Shown: positions 36,058 through 46,311, counted from the first letter of the stretch. The stretch: DNA of 64,000 nucleotides from Bacillota bacterium (GCA_023416275.1 JAEZIB010000155.1:7305-71304), one strand, 5' to 3'. A program made the numbers and translations. The notes: a model not told the origin generated them from the sequence alone.

Positions 36058-37287
36058 TTAACTGTTTATTTTAATTCTTACAAAGTTCTTTTTACCTCTT
36101 TGTAGCATCATCTGGTCATCTATTAAATCACTTTTTCCTACAGAGTATTCAATGCTGTCTACTTTGTTTTCATTTAGTGAAACTCCGCCCTGCTGAACAG
36201 CTCTGCGTGCTTCACTCTTTGAAGGTGTCAAGCCAGCAATTACTAATAAATCAGTTATTTTTATTCCTGCTTCAAGTTCTGTTAAGCTTATTTCAACTGA
36301 TGGAACGTTATCTGATTTGCCTTTACCTCCAAAAATAGCTTCAGCAGCCTCTTTTGCTTTTAATGCCTCTGTGTCGCCATGAACAATTTTTGTAACTTCA
36401 TAAGCAAGCACAGCTTTTGCTTCATTTATTTGAGCATCCTTAAGAGCACCTAATCTTTTTACCTCTTCCATTGGTAAGAAAGTCAGCAATGACAAGCATC
36501 TTTCAACATCGTTATCACTTACATTTCTCCAGTACTGGTAAAATTCATATGGACTTGTTTTTTGAGGATCAAGCCAAATAGCTCCTCCCTCAGTTTTTCC
36601 CATCTTTTTACCCTCGCTCGTAGTGAGAAGAGTAAATGTCATACCGTAAACGCTCTTTGATTCACATTTTCTGACAAGCTCAAGTCCCCCTAGAATATTA
36701 GACCATTGATCGTCACCGCCCAACTGCATTTGACAATCATATTTTTTATTTAACACTAGAAAATCATAACTCTGCATTAGCATGTAATTAAATTCTAAAA
36801 ATGTTAAACCCTTTTCCATTCTGCTTTTAAAGCACTCAGCTGTAAGCATTCTATTAACAGAAAAATGAACTCCAACATTTCTTAAAAATTCTACGTAATT
36901 CAAGTCTAAGAGCCAATCAGAATTGTCCACCATAATTGCTTTATCATCAGAAAAATCAATGAATTTTGAAATTTGTGTTTTAAAGCAGCTTGAATTGTGC
37001 TCAATAATTTCCTTTGTCATCATTTTTCTCATATCATTTTTGCCTGTTGGATCACCAACCATTGCAGTTCCGCCGCCTATAAGCGCGATTGGTCTGTGGC
37101 CATGCTGTTGCATATGAGCCATAACCATTAGCTGTAAAAAATGTCCAACATGTAAACTATCAGCAGTAGGATCAAACCCAATATAAAAAGTAACCTTTTT
37201 TTCACTCAATAGCTTTTTGACTTCATCTTCATGTGTAATCTGAGCAATAAATCCTCTCTCTTGTAATACATCAAAAACATTTTTCAT
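36058..37287 (-). CDS. tyrS: Tyrosyl-tRNA synthetase
   Basis: 409 residues. Class I synthetase: HIGH motif as HVGH ([17 protein letters not shown], near residue 47), tyrosine pocket [22 protein letters not shown], and KMSKS as KMGKT (near residue 230). The C-terminal S4 RNA-binding domain ([33 protein letters not shown]) is complete. Controlled by the T-box upstream, whose specifier is TAC. Confidence 0.98.
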   Translation of the reverse strand: MKNVFDVLQERGFIAQITHEDEVKKLLSEKKVTFYIGFDPTADSLHVGHFLQLMVMAHMQQHGHRPIALIGGGTAMVGDPTGKNDMRKMMTKEIIEHNSSCFKTQISKFIDFSDDKAIMVDNSDWLLDLNYVEFLRNVGVHFSVNRMLTAECFKSRMEKGLTFLEFNYMLMQSYDFLVLNKKYDCQMQLGGDDQWSNILGGLELVRKCESKSVYGMTFTLLTTSEGKKMGKTEGGAIWLDPQKTSPYEFYQYWRNVSDNDVERCLSLLTFLPMEEVKRLGALKDAQINEAKAVLAYEVTKIVHGDTEALKAKEAAEAIFGGKGKSDNVPSVEISLTELEAGIKITDLLVIAGLTPSKSEARRAVQQGGVSLNENKVDSIEYSVGKSDLIDDQMMLQRGKKNFVRIKINS

Positions 37288-37394
37288 TACCTATCACTCC
37301 TCATTAATCTAATAATTTAAAATTTGATTTTCATATTCCGTTAACTTAATTCTCATTATTGCGTAGCATAGCCAAGTTGGATTGAAATATCTAT

Positions 37395-37665
37395 TATGCA
37401 AAAATAAAAGCCCTTTGTCCTAATATAAGGACGAAGAGCTCGTGGTACCACCTTAATTCACACCTATTATTATCATAAAACAATTTTAATGATATATTTA
37501 AGATAATAAGATGTCTTAATAAGCTATAACGGGCATACCCGACATAAGCAGCTCATAATTTGTAATTCACCGTTTCTGCGTATTTCAATCTTTTCACCAA
37601 CCAGATTGCTCTCTTAAAATAACTGCAGACAGCTAATAGGGATTAATCATCGCTTTAAATATTCT
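37395..37665 (-). promoter_or_regulatory. T-box riboswitch of tyrS, Tyr (UAC) specifier
   Basis: On the minus strand: stem I with AGAGAGCAATCTGGTTGGTG, specifier region GGTGAATTACAAATTATGAG (TAC), the canonical T-box AAGGTGGTACCACG (37440-37453), and a terminator hairpin CTTCGTCCTTA / TAAGGACAAAG with a T-rich tail (37407-37438). The specifier agrees with the downstream gene. Confidence 0.95.
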
Positions 37666-37778
37666 TTGAACAATTCTACCACATAAAATAACGTCATTGC
37701 AACTATAATAATTTTTTACTTAACTTTTCAATAAAAATAAGAATAGTTTTGGCTTTTCTTTTTAAAACATTGTAAATG

Positions 37779-38435
37779 TTATCCAATGAAGAATTCTTTT
37801 AATTCCTGTTGGTCATTCAATGATGATGCTGTAATAATAAAATCCCCATCTAATAATACAGTATCACCTTTAGGAATTACTACTGAGTCCTCCCTAATTA
37901 CAGATATCAATACACAGTCCTTTGGGATTGTAATTTCCTTTAAGGATTTGTTTACAACTGGCGATGACGCTGTAATGGTTATTTCACTTAGTGCCACCTT
38001 TCCTCCCTTGAGCTTCATAAGTGTCTTCATGCCCATGAAATCAACCTCTTGCTCAATTAAATCTGCAATTACTGAAGTACTACTCAAGGCAATATCTACC
38101 CCTAGTTTTTCAAAAATATCTATATTTTTTGGATTATTTACCCTTGCTATTGTCCTTCTCACTCCAAAATTTCTTTTTGCAAGCTGACAGGCAATAAGAT
38201 TGTTCTCATCTTTTCCTGTAACAGCTATAAAGGTATCCGCTTTATCAACTAAGCACTCTGTTAAATGATCTATATTTGTACCATCTCCATTAACAACAGT
38301 TATCCTCAACTCATTCGCTATTTTTTCACACAAATTTTTTTTACTTTCAATGACGGCTATTTTATGTTTATATTGGTGAAGAGTCTTAGCTAAATAGTAA
38401 CCAACGTTTCCTCCACCTGCAATTACAATGTTCAT
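37779..38435 (-). CDS. trkA: TrkA-family potassium uptake regulator (KtrA-like), copy 1
   Basis: 218 residues. RCK_N Rossmann domain (MNIVIAGGGNVGYYLAKTL; NAD-binding acidic residue in VIESKKN) followed by an RCK_C domain (residues about 135-218). It gates Trk/Ktr K+ channels in response to nucleotides. The ATG is 5-7 bp after the repeated leader end GGGCGTGGGAGG. A second trkA gene lies directly upstream, but no TrkH/KtrB channel gene is in the window. Confidence 0.92.
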   Translation of the reverse strand: MNIVIAGGGNVGYYLAKTLHQYKHKIAVIESKKNLCEKIANELRITVVNGDGTNIDHLTECLVDKADTFIAVTGKDENNLIACQLAKRNFGVRRTIARVNNPKNIDIFEKLGVDIALSSTSVIADLIEQEVDFMGMKTLMKLKGGKVALSEITITASSPVVNKSLKEITIPKDCVLISVIREDSVVIPKGDTVLLDGDFIITASSLNDQQELKEFFIG

Positions 38436-38761
38436 AATAACCTCCCACGCCCACTCTGGGCAATAAAAAATAATAAAGTTATCGTGGAGGTACGCCTCCT
38501 TCTTGATAGCTTAAGTCAAATTCTTTAAAGCTACCTCCCACGCCAACTTAAGGCAATAAAATTAAATTAACTATCGTGGAAAACTTCTATTTAGGTATAA
38601 ATATACAGTATTCCTTACAGCTTCACACCACACTGTCAAAAACACGCTTGCGGGTTTTTGTTGCTCGAAAAGGCACCATGTTTATACAATTGCCTCACTA
38701 CAAAACCGCATGCGGTTTTGCGGCTCGAAAAGGCACCATGTTTATACACTCTTTTTTCGAG
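38436..38761 (-). repeat. Structured leader element, compound copy, between the two trkA genes
   Basis: On the minus strand it starts at the stop codon of the upstream trkA (TAGCTCG, the TAG overlapping the hairpin arm). It has two GCTCGAAAA-type hairpins (plus 38723-38762 and 38663-38700), a perfect AAAACCGCATGCGGTTTT palindrome, a terminator-like AACCCGCAAGCGTG hairpin, GACAGTGTGG, a first Shine-Dalgarno end (GCCTTAAGTTGGCGTGGGAGG, near 38530-38550) with no gene, and a second end (GCCCAGAGTGGGCGTGGGAGG, near 38441-38462) that serves the next gene. Confidence 0.8.
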
Positions 38762-39379
38762 CTAGTACCTTTTAGCATTATCTGCCACAACAATAACATC
38801 ATCCTTTACTAATTTTCCTGCTCTGTTTGAAAATATGAATTCTCCAGCTCTATACACACCAAAAATCATACCTTCCTTGACTTTGATATGCTCAATCTTT
38901 CTTCCAATATAACTATTTTCCAGCTTAATATGTCTAAATACAATAGACGTATTACCAATTACATGTGTACTTATGTCGTTTCCTGATTCCATTGATGCTC
39001 GCATAACATTAACAGTTATGTCTGTAGGGCAAATAGTCTCAAGTCCAAATTCATGAAAAATATGCTCCCGAGCCGGATTATATATTCTTGCAATTACCTT
39101 CGGAACTCTGAATATCTCTTTAGCTACCTGGCAAACCATTATGTTAACATTGTCATCTTCGGTGACTGCAACAAGTACATCTGCTGTTTCAATACCTGCC
39201 ATTTTTAGTACATCCTGATCAATAGGAACTCCTGTTACTGTGACCCCATCAAAATCAGGGCTAAGATTCTTAAATGAATCGGAATCATTAGAAACTATTG
39301 CCACATCATTTCCTTCTTTTGATAACATATGTGCAAATTTAGACCCAACCTTACCACATCCTATAATAACTACCTGCAT
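38762..39379 (-). CDS. trkA: TrkA-family potassium uptake regulator, copy 2
   Basis: 205 residues, same RCK_N + RCK_C architecture (MQVVIIGCGKVGSKFAHMLSKEGNDVAIV). About the size of its neighbour but diverged from it. Tandem trkA genes of this type usually work as a heteromeric gating ring or as sensors for separate channels. The stop codon is provided by the first bases of the repeat element. GGAGG lies 7-8 bp before the ATG. Confidence 0.92.
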   Translation of the reverse strand: MQVVIIGCGKVGSKFAHMLSKEGNDVAIVSNDSDSFKNLSPDFDGVTVTGVPIDQDVLKMAGIETADVLVAVTEDDNVNIMVCQVAKEIFRVPKVIARIYNPAREHIFHEFGLETICPTDITVNVMRASMESGNDISTHVIGNTSIVFRHIKLENSYIGRKIEHIKVKEGMIFGVYRAGEFIFSNRAGKLVKDDVIVVADNAKRY

Positions 39380-39657
39380 AACTATCCTCCAAAAAATAAC
39401 TGATTGAATCTCTTACAACTCAATTATTGCAATATTATTATTTTCAATTTTATATCTTATGACTATTTAAAAATCCAATACTATCTAATTATACCACTAT
39501 ACTATAGAAAAATATAAAGAATACTTTTGTGCTCTTATAAACATTAAAAATTCCATATTATAAAATAATCATAATAGTGCTACTTTTTCCAAGTATTATT
39601 TTATTCTTAATACTAAATAATATCAAATATATAATTTTTTCGAAAGAGGTAGATATA

Positions 39658-40335
39658 TTGCTGGTAGTTTTTATTAGAACAATAATACTTTATACAATTG
39701 TTATAGTCGCCATGCGAATTATGGGCAAAAGACAAATTGGTGAGCTACAGCCATTTGAACTAGCTGTAGCAATTATGATTTCTGACTTAGCATCTGTTCC
39801 AATGCAAAATACTGGTGTACCATTACTACATGGCATTATACCTATTTTAACAATGCTGGCAATCCAAATTATTATATCCTTTATTGCATTAAAGAGTACA
39901 AAAGCAAGGAATGTCATATGCGGAAAGCCAAGCATATTAATTTCTGCTGGAAAAATAAATGAAAGTGTTTTTCAAAATGAATTATATACGTTAAATGATT
40001 TGCTGGAACAGCTTAGAAGTAAGGATATATACAATATTGCCGACGTTGAGTTTGCAATATTAGAATCCAACGGACAGCTAAGTGTAGTACCAAAAGCTTC
40101 CAAAAGATGTGTTACACCAGAAGACTTAAATTTAAAAGTAAAATATGAGGCTCCTGCAACAGAATTAATAATAGATGGAGATTTAATTAAAGAAAGCTTG
40201 AAGCGAATAAATTTAGATAAGTCTACGCTAGAAGTTGAACTTAACAAAATAGGCATTAAGTCAATTAAGGATGTTCTCTTTGCAAGTATAGACTGCGAAG
40301 GAAAACTATTTTGCCAAGCTAAAGAAAGTAGGTGA
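39658..40335 (+). CDS. DUF421 membrane protein (YetF/YcaP family)
   Basis: About 225 residues from the TTG at 39658, which is preceded by AGAGGTAG and gives the family start LVVFIRTIILYTIVIVAMRIMGKRQIGELQPFE. The frame is open to 39577 but the extra residues are not family-like. Three membrane segments precede a cytosolic domain with GKPSILISAGKINE and TLNDLLEQLRSKDI, typical of DUF421. Function unknown; paired with a DUF4363 gene as in many Clostridia. Confidence 0.88.
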   Translation: MLVVFIRTIILYTIVIVAMRIMGKRQIGELQPFELAVAIMISDLASVPMQNTGVPLLHGIIPILTMLAIQIIISFIALKSTKARNVICGKPSILISAGKINESVFQNELYTLNDLLEQLRSKDIYNIADVEFAILESNGQLSVVPKASKRCVTPEDLNLKVKYEAPATELIIDGDLIKESLKRINLDKSTLEVELNKIGIKSIKDVLFASIDCEGKLFCQAKESR

Positions 40336-40343
40336 AATATTAA

Positions 40344-40745
40344 ATGAAAAAAATAAATACAAATATAAAAACAATAATAATTGTAGCTTGCTTGCTCTCC
40401 AGCGTTATCCTTTCAGGTGTATTATTGCAATACTATCTAGAATGTTCATGCGATAAATTAGATTCCAGCTTAAAAGCTACTTACAGCTCTGTGAGTGAAA
40501 AAAAATGGAATAATGCTATAGAACAGTTAGCTGACTTTGAAGCAAACTGGAAAAAAACCAAATATTTCTGGGCTATGCTTCTAGATCACTTTGAAATAGA
40601 TAATATAGATAATTCTTTTACAAAATCAAGGGAGTATATCGAGAGTGAAGATTATCCATCAGCGGTTGCTGAACTTGAGGCATTGAGACAATATGTTCTT
40701 CATATACCCAAAAGAGAGAGCTTTTCTTTAGAGAATATTTTATAA
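40344..40745 (+). CDS. DUF4363 family protein
   Basis: 133 residues with one N-terminal membrane anchor (residues about 9-29) and an extracytoplasmic helical domain (WNNAIEQLADFEANWKKTKYFWAMLLDHFEIDNIDNSF). It starts 8 bp after the DUF421 gene, so the two form an operon. DUF4363 proteins are commonly next to DUF421 proteins; role unknown. Confidence 0.85.
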   Translation: MKKINTNIKTIIIVACLLSSVILSGVLLQYYLECSCDKLDSSLKATYSSVSEKKWNNAIEQLADFEANWKKTKYFWAMLLDHFEIDNIDNSFTKSREYIESEDYPSAVAELEALRQYVLHIPKRESFSLENIL

Positions 40746-40814
40746 TACTATTTGCTGCTTTACTCTGACACTCCATATGCAGCTATGTAAAATGTGATTA
40801 ATTTTAAATACAAT

Positions 40815-40976
40815 ATTCAACTTTGCTCATAAAAGACTTTGTTGTGGTAGAATTATCAATGGTTTGTTACCAAAATAATTGCAGGAAATTAGTAATGGTT
40901 CCTACAATTATCGTCTAATCAAATGCTCCATTGATAGGTCTCTCTCATCAATAATTTTCAACTGTAAAAGTTGAAT
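40815..40976. repeat. MITE-like inverted-repeat element, 162-bp copy
   Basis: Ends ATTCAACTTT and AAAGTTGAAT, with the family interior ATTATCAATGGTTTGTTACC on the left and CTCCATTGATAGGTC on the right, so the interior is itself palindromic. Longest complete copy in the window. Flanks are ACAAT / ACATT, a possible imperfect target duplication. Confidence 0.75.
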
Positions 40977-40996
40977 ACATTTGAAGAAAAACGTAT

Positions 40997-42004
40997 TCAT
41001 CTAAATCCTCTTATTATTAAAAAGCAGATGAAAAAGACATAGAATATGCCACCCGACATCAATGGTATCCAATTGAGGCATTTCCGCTTTTTTATCCAAA
41101 TAAAAGTTACCAATGCTGAGGCTATTGCCAAAAAAGCACTAAGTAAAGTAATAGAGTCCAAATCCCAGTTAGTAGTGAGAATACCTATTGCAACAGGAAT
41201 ACAGCTCTGAAAAACCATAGCACCCGTAATGTTTCCCATAGCAAGAGTATCCTTCCCTTTACTAATCCAAATAATACTATTAAATTTTTCAGGAAGCTCC
41301 GTTGCTATTGGAGTAATTATTATTGATAATACTAGTGTGGATATGTCCATTGCCTTTGCAACTATCTCAATATTGCTTATGAACAGTTCTGCACCAATTA
41401 TTATTGCACCTAATGCAAATAAAGTCTGTAAAATAATAATCATTGTACTTGTTCTAGAATTAAAAACCTTAGAAAATATTAAACCGTCAATTTCTTCATT
41501 ACTAGCTTGATCACTATTAACAGTTTTTACTACATAACTTATGTAACTGGCTATTAGCATAATTGCCAGAATACTCTTTACAATACCTACTGTAATTACA
41601 GAAGCTAAAATTGCACTTGTATATACAATTACAAAAAAAGAAATATCTCTGCTCAATACATTTAGATTTACATTGAATTGGTATTTTGTTTTTCGTCTTT
41701 TGGAAAATATTATTGTACTAAGACCCGTTATTAAGAATGCTAGAGTAGCAAGCATAAATGGTGCGCCAGCAATTGCTCCTATTCCTATACTAACTGCATT
41801 CATATCACTATTAGAAAAAAGCAAGGCTATTGTAGGTATCAACGTCTCAGGCAGGCAAGTTCCCACTGCTGAAAAAATACTTCCAACAACCCCATCTCCC
41901 AGCTTTAATTTTTTTCCTAGCCACTCTATTCCATTTGTAAATAACTCACAGCCAAGAAGTATAATACCCAAGCTCAATATCAGTGTTATAATATTTTGCA
42001 GCAT
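40997..42004 (-). CDS. Sodium/calcium exchanger family (CaCA) membrane protein
   Basis: 335 residues with about ten membrane segments. Two inverted repeats carry the alpha motifs GSIFSAVGTCLPETLIPTIAL (near residue 40) and LSIIITPIATELPEKFNSIIW (near 228), each with the acidic residue that binds the cation. This marks a YrbG-like exchanger. The exchanged ion (Ca2+, possibly Na+ or H+ coupled) cannot be told from sequence. Confidence 0.9.
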   Translation of the reverse strand: MLQNIITLILSLGIILLGCELFTNGIEWLGKKLKLGDGVVGSIFSAVGTCLPETLIPTIALLFSNSDMNAVSIGIGAIAGAPFMLATLAFLITGLSTIIFSKRRKTKYQFNVNLNVLSRDISFFVIVYTSAILASVITVGIVKSILAIMLIASYISYVVKTVNSDQASNEEIDGLIFSKVFNSRTSTMIIILQTLFALGAIIIGAELFISNIEIVAKAMDISTLVLSIIITPIATELPEKFNSIIWISKGKDTLAMGNITGAMVFQSCIPVAIGILTTNWDLDSITLLSAFLAIASALVTFIWIKKRKCLNWIPLMSGGIFYVFFICFLIIRGFR

Positions 42005-42315
42005 TTACAAAATCTCTTTTCATATATTTTATAAAATTCTTGCAGGCAGTACTCAAGATGTATAAAGCAACTAATTTAACATCTTGCGATAATTATATAC
42101 TTTACAAAGCTCAAACCAATATTTATATTTAATATTTTGAACCTGTAAGGTGTATTTTTAGCCACCTCTTAGAAACTGGTACAATACACCAATTCAAATA
42201 TAGTCTTTACTGCCAACCAAAAATCTTTATCCTTAATAATAATATGATTTGAAAAGAGAAATTAGATATAAAATCAACTTTTAGAAGTGAAAAATATTAA
42301 TTTAACCAAAAATTA
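42005..42315. other. AT-rich gap upstream of the exchanger gene
   Basis: Presumed promoter region of the exchanger gene. No gene or clear structure seen. Confidence 0.4.
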
Positions 42316-42601
42316 TTAGGCATAAAATGCAATACCATCATCAACTAATTTTTCACCAGTTATCTTTTCTCCATCAATGACTTTTCTTGTAGTTAGTTTT
42401 TTGACTGGTACATTTGGTTTCTCTTTTAAATTTTTGCTTCTATTACGTATTGAATTTAATATTTGTTCTTCATCAACAGGAACTTTTATGATTTCAGCTA
42501 TTATTTTTTTCTCTCTATACTATTTTTTCTTCTAATAAATATGGACACTCTTGACGATATTTAAGACCTTCTTTGTTCAATGTGCAAAAACTTATTACCA
42601 T
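42316..42601 (-). pseudogene. Decayed gene fragment, unknown family
   Basis: Two coding-like pieces in different frames on the minus strand. An ATG at 42601 opens MVISFCTLNKEGLKYRQECPY... and stops after 28 codons. A second stretch, in another frame, reads ...EIIKVPVDEEQILNSIRNR...KPNVPVKKLTTRKV...GEKLVDDGIAFYA and stops at 42316. The composition looks like real protein but at least one frameshift separates the parts. I do not recognise the family. Confidence 0.45.
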
Positions 42602-42867
42602 TAGTTTTTTTGGATAAACTTATTTTAAATGTGAAGTACTTTCGCAAATTTTCCTTACGAATTCGCCTACTGGCCAGATTTTCATTTGATCTTTGAGCGG
42701 CAATTATATACTATTATTTACAGCAACTGCATATATTAATAAATATAATTTACATATAAGCAAATTATTGTAATAAAATGCAATATAGTGTATACTCATA
42801 AAGGAATTAAGCAAAAATTTTTGATGCTTTAAATCCAAATAACAAAATCTAAAAAGGAGTGGGTATA

Positions 42868-43656
42868 ATGAGAAAATTGTTAATGTGTGTGCTTGTTGTA
42901 TGCTTATTATGTACATATTTAAGCATTAGTGTTTCTGCAGTAGATTTGTATGATCAAAGAGAGATTGAAATTCGTCTGGTTGAAATCAAATGTACCGCTG
43001 TTGGACCAGATCCTGGCAACAATTTAGAGGTATATGGCAATTGGGGATATAAGTTTAGAAACAGTATGACCACTATGTATTCGTGTGGTGAAGGGAGCGC
43101 AATGACCATCGGTCCTGGAAGTTCAAGGGTACTTGATATCAAGGAGGTTATAAGGGTTAAATATGGAGAAAGCATAAGCGTTGGCGGTTCAACAATGGAA
43201 GATGATCCATGGTATAATGGCGACGATAATTTGGGAGAGAATTACCAATCAGTCCTTGAAAGAGACTTAGCCGGACAGGATGATATAACCCCAATTTCAG
43301 TTAATTTCGAAGAAAGTGGCCAAAAGGTGGAGGCACGTTTTGAAATAAGGACAATAAGGTTTATTAAAAAGCCATATGATAATGATTGGGTTACAAAAGA
43401 TTATACTCAAGAAGCCAGAAAACTGTACATCGACCGTGATACAGTAAAATTCTGCCTGGCTGAAAAGATTATAGGATCTATATCAGGAGACATTTCAACT
43501 GGCAAAATAAGCTATTCAGGTAATGTAACCAATGCTACAATAAGTAGTGATGAAGAATCCTGCATAATAAAATATGAAGGAAAAGATATTGATGGTAATT
43601 TCTTTGCCAATTCTATAGAACTTAAAAAAGCCTATATGGAGAAACCTTATAATTAA
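42868..43656 (+). CDS. Predicted secreted protein, unknown family
   Basis: 262 residues from the ATG at 42868 (AAAAGGAG 8-9 bp upstream). A clear signal peptide (MRKLLMCVLVVCLLCTYLSISVSA, cleavage after VSA) and then a beta-rich domain without further membrane segments. Notable are an acidic, Gly-rich central part (SVGGSTMEDDPWYNGDDNLGEN) and many charged beta-strands. I do not recognise the family. Expressed alone, with its own terminator just after it. Confidence 0.8.
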   Translation: MRKLLMCVLVVCLLCTYLSISVSAVDLYDQREIEIRLVEIKCTAVGPDPGNNLEVYGNWGYKFRNSMTTMYSCGEGSAMTIGPGSSRVLDIKEVIRVKYGESISVGGSTMEDDPWYNGDDNLGENYQSVLERDLAGQDDITPISVNFEESGQKVEARFEIRTIRFIKKPYDNDWVTKDYTQEARKLYIDRDTVKFCLAEKIIGSISGDISTGKISYSGNVTNATISSDEESCIIKYEGKDIDGNFFANSIELKKAYMEKPYN

Positions 43657-43690
43657 TTATGTATTAAGCCCAAATTTCCTAATTTAAAAC

Positions 43691-43735
43691 AAAGGAGCTG
43701 TAGCACTAAGAAATTAGAATACAGCTCCTTTTCTC
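43691..43735 (+). terminator. Terminator after the secreted protein gene
   Basis: Perfect 12-bp stem AAAGGAGCTGTA / TACAGCTCCTTT followed by TCTCGTTT, 35 bp past the stop. Confidence 0.8.
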
Positions 43736-44101
43736 GTTTAGCTGGATAAGCATCAAATGCTTTTTCAAATGCAGCATGAATTATTACTGGTATACCTATT
43801 TCCCTTTATATATCCTCCTAACCAATTTATACTAACACCAATTTGCCCAGAGTCTTTTTATTAAATTTTTTCTCTATCTAAATCCATTCCATCTTTACAC
43901 TCTATAATAAAGTATTCATTGCTTGTATCCTTATTAGTAAAATGATTATGTTTAAATCACCTATAAATTCAGCAAATATAAACTATCTGAGCTATTATAT
44001 AATATTCAGTTATATGGTTTAAGTTAAATTTTATTGCAAGGTTTCAAGTGGTATTTTTGATTAAAATACAAAGAAAAAAACTGCCTTAAGCAGTTTGAGA
44101 T
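43736..44101. other. AT-rich gap, no gene seen
   Basis: About 365 bp between the secreted protein terminator and tRNA-Val. Nothing recognisable. Confidence 0.4.
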
Positions 44102-44177
44102 TGGTGGGCAATAAGGGACTCAAACCCCTGACTTCTTCCACGTCAAGGAAGCACTCTATCAGCTGAGTTAATTGCCC
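44102..44177 (-). tRNA. tRNA-Val (anticodon GAC)
   Basis: 76 nt including an encoded CCA. The acceptor stem GGGCAAT / ATTGCCC pairs fully, with discriminator A. D-arm TTAACTCAGCTGATAGAGT, anticodon arm CTTCC-TTGACGT-GGAAG (anticodon GAC), and T-arm CAGGGGTTTGAGTCCCTTA with one mispair. Isolated, not part of a tRNA cluster. Confidence 0.95.
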
Positions 44178-44337
44178 ATTTGTAGTTTTTATTATATATT
44201 CATAGTACATCTTTTTCAAGATAAATTATTTATTTCGATTTTATCTTTAATAATTACTCAATCAAAAGTAACACACCTAATTAATAATATACAGCAAACT
44301 AGTATATTGTCAATATAGTTGAAAACTTTTGCTAAGA

Positions 44338-45135
44338 TTATATTTGCGACATTGTCTTATTCTTTCGTTCTTCCTTATACTCCAAATCCATGTATATTTG
44401 GGTTATTAGTCTCTGTAATATAATACTTACAATAGTACTGAAAAAAGAGGCTAAACATGCAGTTCCAAAGGAACTTCCAGAGAACATCAAAAGCATTGGC
44501 AACTCAAAAACAAGAAAAAATCCAACAAATACACTTAGTATCTGGGGTTTCTTGCCTTTAGTTATTTCTGAACATGCTGTAATAGCATCTGCAACAGTTA
44601 ATTTAATATCCAAAATGTAACAATATCCAAAAACAAAAATTATGTATGCAATTATACCTGGTATAAAGAAAAACATTGTTCCTATTGATACCAATAATCC
44701 AAATAAAATATTATAGGCAATAAGGCGACCAATATGCTTAAATGCGCCTTTAAAGCTTTCTGAAGTTTTCAACGTCTTTCCTTTGATTTCACAAATATAT
44801 GAATACATGTAAACAGAAAGAAATAAGTTTGATATCAATTTTACTATTAATAATGTTGCTAATATAGCAATCAAAATATAAACAGCTTGTTCAGAAGGAT
44901 ACATTGCTTCTGCATCTGCAGAAACCATACCTGTAGTCAAAAAAGAAGATAACAGCTCTATATCATCTAAGGATATTAATTCTAACAGCTTGTGCTGTAT
45001 AAAGCTACCCGCAATTTGAAAAATAAGGATCATCAAAAATATGGTCTTTACTAGCCCCTCATTTCTCAATTTATGGAACTTAATACACTCCGGAAGATAT
45101 TCAAAAAAATTTCTAATTTTTGAAGTATCATTCAT
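44338..45135 (-). CDS. Integral membrane protein (DUF975 / GPDPase membrane-domain like)
   Basis: 265 residues with about six membrane segments. The FFFIPGIIAYIIFVFGYCYILD...ADAITACSEITKGKK stretch resembles the repeated motif of DUF975 and UPF0259-type membrane proteins. No catalytic residues seen. Function unknown. Stands alone between tRNA-Val and corA. Confidence 0.75.
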   Translation of the reverse strand: MNDTSKIRNFFEYLPECIKFHKLRNEGLVKTIFLMILIFQIAGSFIQHKLLELISLDDIELLSSFLTTGMVSADAEAMYPSEQAVYILIAILATLLIVKLISNLFLSVYMYSYICEIKGKTLKTSESFKGAFKHIGRLIAYNILFGLLVSIGTMFFFIPGIIAYIIFVFGYCYILDIKLTVADAITACSEITKGKKPQILSVFVGFFLVFELPMLLMFSGSSFGTACLASFFSTIVSIILQRLITQIYMDLEYKEERKNKTMSQI

Positions 45136-45327
45136 TATGCAGAACCTCCCTCATTATATGCCCACTAATTACATCAAATACAAATTTATATTTTCCCATA
45201 TATAGCTACAAATCTGATTCTATCGAACAATGACTGAACTCCATCAGCATTGAGAGAACAACCTCTATTGTACAAATTTGTTTTCCTTCTTATCTTGGGC
45301 GAGGTTTAAAAACCGTAACTAACATAG

Positions 45328-46311
45328 TCAAAACCACTTATTTCGTTTAATAACCATCAATAGACCAATTACAGCCATCGGCACAAATATCATTCCAAAA
45401 ACTATCCAGAATGCAAAACTAAATTTAGCCAATGGGATACCTTCTACATTCATGGAAAACAATCCACTCACTAATGTCATAGGAAAAACTATAACCTGCA
45501 AAGTTGTAAATGTTCGCATTAAATTATTCATCCTATGGGAAGTCAATGATTCATAGGTTGTATCAATGGCCTCTACAACTTCTTTGTAGTTCTCCAGCAT
45601 ATCCCAAATTTTTTCAGCTTTATCTGTAATATCGTCAAAGTACATTTCCATATCTTCAGGAAGATATTTCCTAATTGCCTTTTCCAGTATCAGTATAACA
45701 GGTCTGAGAGGCTTAAGTACTCTTCTGTAGTTAATTATCTGCATCTTTGCTATTGAAATTTCTTCAAGCATAACTCTTTTTTGCTCTCGAAATATCTTTT
45801 TGTTCAATGTATCCAGCATATTACCTATTTTGTCCAACATTGGAAAACAGTAATCAAAAAGTCTCTTAATTATTTCATATAACAAAAGGGCAGAACCCTC
45901 AGCCATAAAATTCTCTCTTGCTTCTTGCTTTAAATGACACATGTTAGAGAAAGCAACTAAAGGCTTTAGTTCTCCTTCATGTAATGTTATTAAATAATTG
46001 TGACCCAAAAAAATATCTATCTCTTCAGAATCAAGTCTCATGGTATCTTTACGATATCTAGGAAAGTGCATTACTATAAAACAATAATCGTCATATTCAT
46101 CAACCTTCGAACGCTGATGCTCTGTCAAGCAATCCTCTAAAGGCAACTCATGGAAATCATATTTCTCTTCCAGCATATCAATTTCTTTTTTAGTGGGTTT
46201 AGTAATATCTATCCATGTAAGCCCATTGAAAGTAATTTGCTTTATCTCAGTTACAGCTTTTTCTATTTGCAGCGTTTGTTTTTTGTCTTGAAAAAAAGAT
46301 AATGACAACAT
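45328..46311 (-). CDS. corA: CorA-family divalent cation transporter
   Basis: 327 residues. Cytosolic alpha/beta domain, long stalk helix and two C-terminal membrane helices (around 265-285 and 298-318), ending in basic IKRNKWF. The channel motif between the helices is normally GMN; here the sequence reads SGLFSMNVEG, i.e. SMN, although the Asn and Met are kept. CorA proteins import Mg2+ (some Co2+ or Zn2+). Its start codon is directly preceded by an attenuator-like hairpin. Confidence 0.92.
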   Translation of the reverse strand: MLSLSFFQDKKQTLQIEKAVTEIKQITFNGLTWIDITKPTKKEIDMLEEKYDFHELPLEDCLTEHQRSKVDEYDDYCFIVMHFPRYRKDTMRLDSEEIDIFLGHNYLITLHEGELKPLVAFSNMCHLKQEARENFMAEGSALLLYEIIKRLFDYCFPMLDKIGNMLDTLNKKIFREQKRVMLEEISIAKMQIINYRRVLKPLRPVILILEKAIRKYLPEDMEMYFDDITDKAEKIWDMLENYKEVVEAIDTTYESLTSHRMNNLMRTFTTLQVIVFPMTLVSGLFSMNVEGIPLAKFSFAFWIVFGMIFVPMAVIGLLMVIKRNKWF

